NCBI GenBank assembly: GCA_947474905.1
Contig: CANJKQ010000057.1
Location: forward strand, 1 to 6,544
Length of the DNA: 6,544 nucleotides
Reading direction: 5' to 3'
DNA from: Pseudomonadota bacterium
GTDB lineage: Bacteria; Pseudomonadota; Alphaproteobacteria; Sphingomonadales; Sphingomonadaceae
Of the stretch, positions 5,001 through 6,544 are shown one piece after another (the first letter of the stretch is position 1; the number at the start of each line of letters is the position of its first letter). A program made the position numbers and the translations under genes. The notes beneath the pieces are model-generated. The model did no database searches. It was not told where the DNA came from and was given only the letters and a program-made list of their open reading frames with translations.

Positions 5001-6544
5001 ATGGGCACTACGCCAGCCGAGCTTGCCAATGCGATCCGCGCCTTGTCGATGGATGCGGTCGAGGCGGCCAATTCGGGCCATCCCGGCATGCCGATGGGCA
5101 TGGCCGATGTCGCGACCGAGCTGTTTACCCATCACCTGAAATTCGATCCCGCCGATCCGCACTGGGCCGATCGGGACCGCTTTGTGCTGTCGGCCGGGCA
5201 CGGATCGATGCTGCTATACTCGGTGCTGTACCTGACCGGCTATGCGCGCCCGACGATCGACGACATCCGCCATTTCCGCCAGCTTGGCAGCCCGTGCGCG
5301 GGCCACCCCGAAAATTTCGAACTGGCGGGTGTCGAATGCACCACCGGGCCGCTGGGGCAGGGGCTGGCGATGGCGGTCGGCATGGCGATTGCCGAGCGGC
5401 ACCTGAACGCCAAATTCGGCGATGATCTGGTCGATCACCGCACCTGGGTGATCGCCGGCGACGGCTGCCTGATGGAAGGCATCAACCACGAAGCGATCGG
5501 CCTTGCCGGGCGGCTCGGGCTGGGGCGGCTGATCGTGCTGTGGGATGATAATCGCATCACCATCGATGGCGCGGTGTCGCTGTCGTCGAGCGAGGATATC
5601 CCGGCGCGCTACACTGCGACCGGCTGGCATGTCGTTTCGTGCGACGGCCATGACCCGGCCGACATTGCCCGCGCGCTCGATGCCGCCAAGGCCGATCCGC
5701 GCCCCTCGCTCGTCCAGTGCCGGACGGTGATCGGCAAGGGCGCGCCCAACCTGCAGGGCACTTCCAAAACGCATGGCAGCCCGCTGGGGGCCGCCGAAGT
5801 CGCCGCCGCGCGGGCGACGCTGGGCTGGGCGGCAGGGCCGTTCGAGGTGCCGGACGATATCCTATCGGCGTGGCGTAAGGCGGGCGCGCGGGGCCGGTTG
5901 CGGCGCGATGCCTGGCAGACGCGCGTTGATGGCCTGAGCGGGACGCAGGGCGATGACTTCCGTGCCTATCTGGCGGACGAGCTGGGCCGGCATGTCGATA
6001 TCCAGCCCTATCTCGACCAGTTGATCGCCAAGCCGCAGAAGATCGCGACGCGCAAGGCATCCGAACTGGCGCTCGATTATCTTGCACCGCATGCCGCGCT
6101 GCTCGGCGGCTCGGCGGACCTGACCGGCTCTAACAACACCAAGGTCGCCGCGACGCCGCCGATGGATGCTGGCGCGAATGGCTATGGCGGGCGCTATATC
6201 TATTACGGCATCCGCGAATTCGGCATGGCGGCGGCGATGAACGGCATGGCGCTGCACGGCGGCGTCATCCCCTATGGCGGGACGTTCCTGGTTTTCTCGG
6301 ATTACATGCGCAACGCCATCCGCTTGTCGGCGCTGCAGCACGCGCAGGTCGTTTATGTGATGACGCATGATTCGATCGGGCTGGGTGAAGACGGGCCGAC
6401 GCACCAGCCGATCGAGCATCTGATGTCCCTGCGGCTGATCCCCAATCTCCACGTCTATCGCCCCTGCGACGCGATCGAGACGGCGGAATGCTGGGCGCTG
6501 GCGCTCACGCGGCGCGACGGGCCGTCGCTGCTCGCGCTGAGCCG
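5001..6544 (+). CDS. tkt: Transketolase (3' end beyond the window)
   Basis: A thiamine-diphosphate (ThDP) enzyme moving two-carbon ketol units between sugar phosphates in the non-oxidative pentose phosphate pathway. The window holds 514 codons of a protein usually near 650-670 aa, open to the right edge. Visible landmarks: SGHPGMPMG (25-33) with His27; SAGHGSML (64-71) with His67; His102 in CAGHPENF; the ThDP/metal motif GDGCLMEG (153-160) completed by WDDN (181-184); and His258 in KTHGS. The pyrimidine domain starts near 345 and holds the catalytic Glu406 in YYGIREFGMA, then THDSIGLGEDGPTHQPIEH (455-473) with His456 and His468. All expected catalytic residues present in this portion are intact. 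The start at 5001 fits a strong GGAAGGG site and puts ANAIRALSMDAV near the N-terminus as usual. It is divergent from the zapA operon. Confidence 0.96.
   Translation, partial: MGTTPAELANAIRALSMDAVEAANSGHPGMPMGMADVATELFTHHLKFDPADPHWADRDRFVLSAGHGSMLLYSVLYLTGYARPTIDDIRHFRQLGSPCAGHPENFELAGVECTTGPLGQGLAMAVGMAIAERHLNAKFGDDLVDHRTWVIAGDGCLMEGINHEAIGLAGRLGLGRLIVLWDDNRITIDGAVSLSSSEDIPARYTATGWHVVSCDGHDPADIARALDAAKADPRPSLVQCRTVIGKGAPNLQGTSKTHGSPLGAAEVAAARATLGWAAGPFEVPDDILSAWRKAGARGRLRRDAWQTRVDGLSGTQGDDFRAYLADELGRHVDIQPYLDQLIAKPQKIATRKASELALDYLAPHAALLGGSADLTGSNNTKVAATPPMDAGANGYGGRYIYYGIREFGMAAAMNGMALHGGVIPYGGTFLVFSDYMRNAIRLSALQHAQVVYVMTHDSIGLGEDGPTHQPIEHLMSLRLIPNLHVYRPCDAIETAECWALALTRRDGPSLLALS

Noticed and set aside
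4676..5101. 141-residue version of the small gene upstream of zapA
   Set aside because: The first 84 residues overlap the tkt start and the divergent promoter region and lack the helical pattern of the last 57; the start at 4849 is better supported.
5214..6452. Minus-strand open frames opposite tkt (5214-5774, 5557-6087, 5862-6452)
   Set aside because: They are shadows of the transketolase frame, whose catalytic motifs run through the entire interval.

Overview
The window looks like an ordinary chromosomal housekeeping segment from a high-GC alphaproteobacterium, most likely of the order Sphingomonadales. Three things point there. Codon use has strongly GC-rich third positions. The gene order is transketolase / small coiled-coil gene / zapA / 6S RNA / 5-formyl-THF cyclo-ligase / DUF2842. 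The intergenic repeats resemble dyads I recall from sphingomonad genomes (GTTCG-xxCTGAGCxTGTCGAAGxx type and CTCCCCCGCCAGGGGGAG type). The assignment rests on recall of families, not on a search.

Layout from left to right: (1) positions 1-233 hold no convincing gene but carry a GC-rich hairpin that could end the glpK transcript. (2) glpK, glycerol kinase, minus strand (234-1712). (3) A 177-bp divergent intergenic region dominated by a large palindromic repeat (1789-1866). (4) An AI-2E family (PF01594) membrane protein, plus strand (1890-3128); a longer start at 1749 would translate the repeat and is rejected. (5) A 222-bp spacer with a second, different inverted repeat (3143-3270) and a candidate promoter. 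(6) tRNA-Asp(GTC), plus strand (3351-3427). (7) A minus-strand operon read from right to left: small coiled-coil gene (4849-4676), zapA (4675-4364), 6S RNA (about 4355-4215), fau (4209-3622) and DUF2842 (3625-3416). Its last gene overlaps the 3' end of the tRNA tail to tail. (8) A divergent promoter region (4850-5000). (9) tkt, transketolase, plus strand, starting at 5001 and cut by the right window edge.

Functionally, glpK feeds glycerol into lower glycolysis and tkt serves the non-oxidative pentose phosphate pathway. The zapA-ssrS-fau cluster joins a Z-ring assembly factor, the RNA regulator of RNA polymerase and a folate salvage/repair enzyme, a linkage conserved widely in proteobacteria. 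The small genes are packed very tightly: zapA starts directly after the preceding stop, and DUF2842 overlaps fau by ATGA.

I found no new defence, mobile or biosynthetic system. The items worth a second look are regulatory and architectural: a 6S promoter whose -10 contains the zapA stop codon, a probable leaderless operon start, two repeat families with self-complementary arms (one showing compensatory changes), a tRNA/protein-gene 3' overlap, and a glycerol kinase lacking the known allosteric residues.
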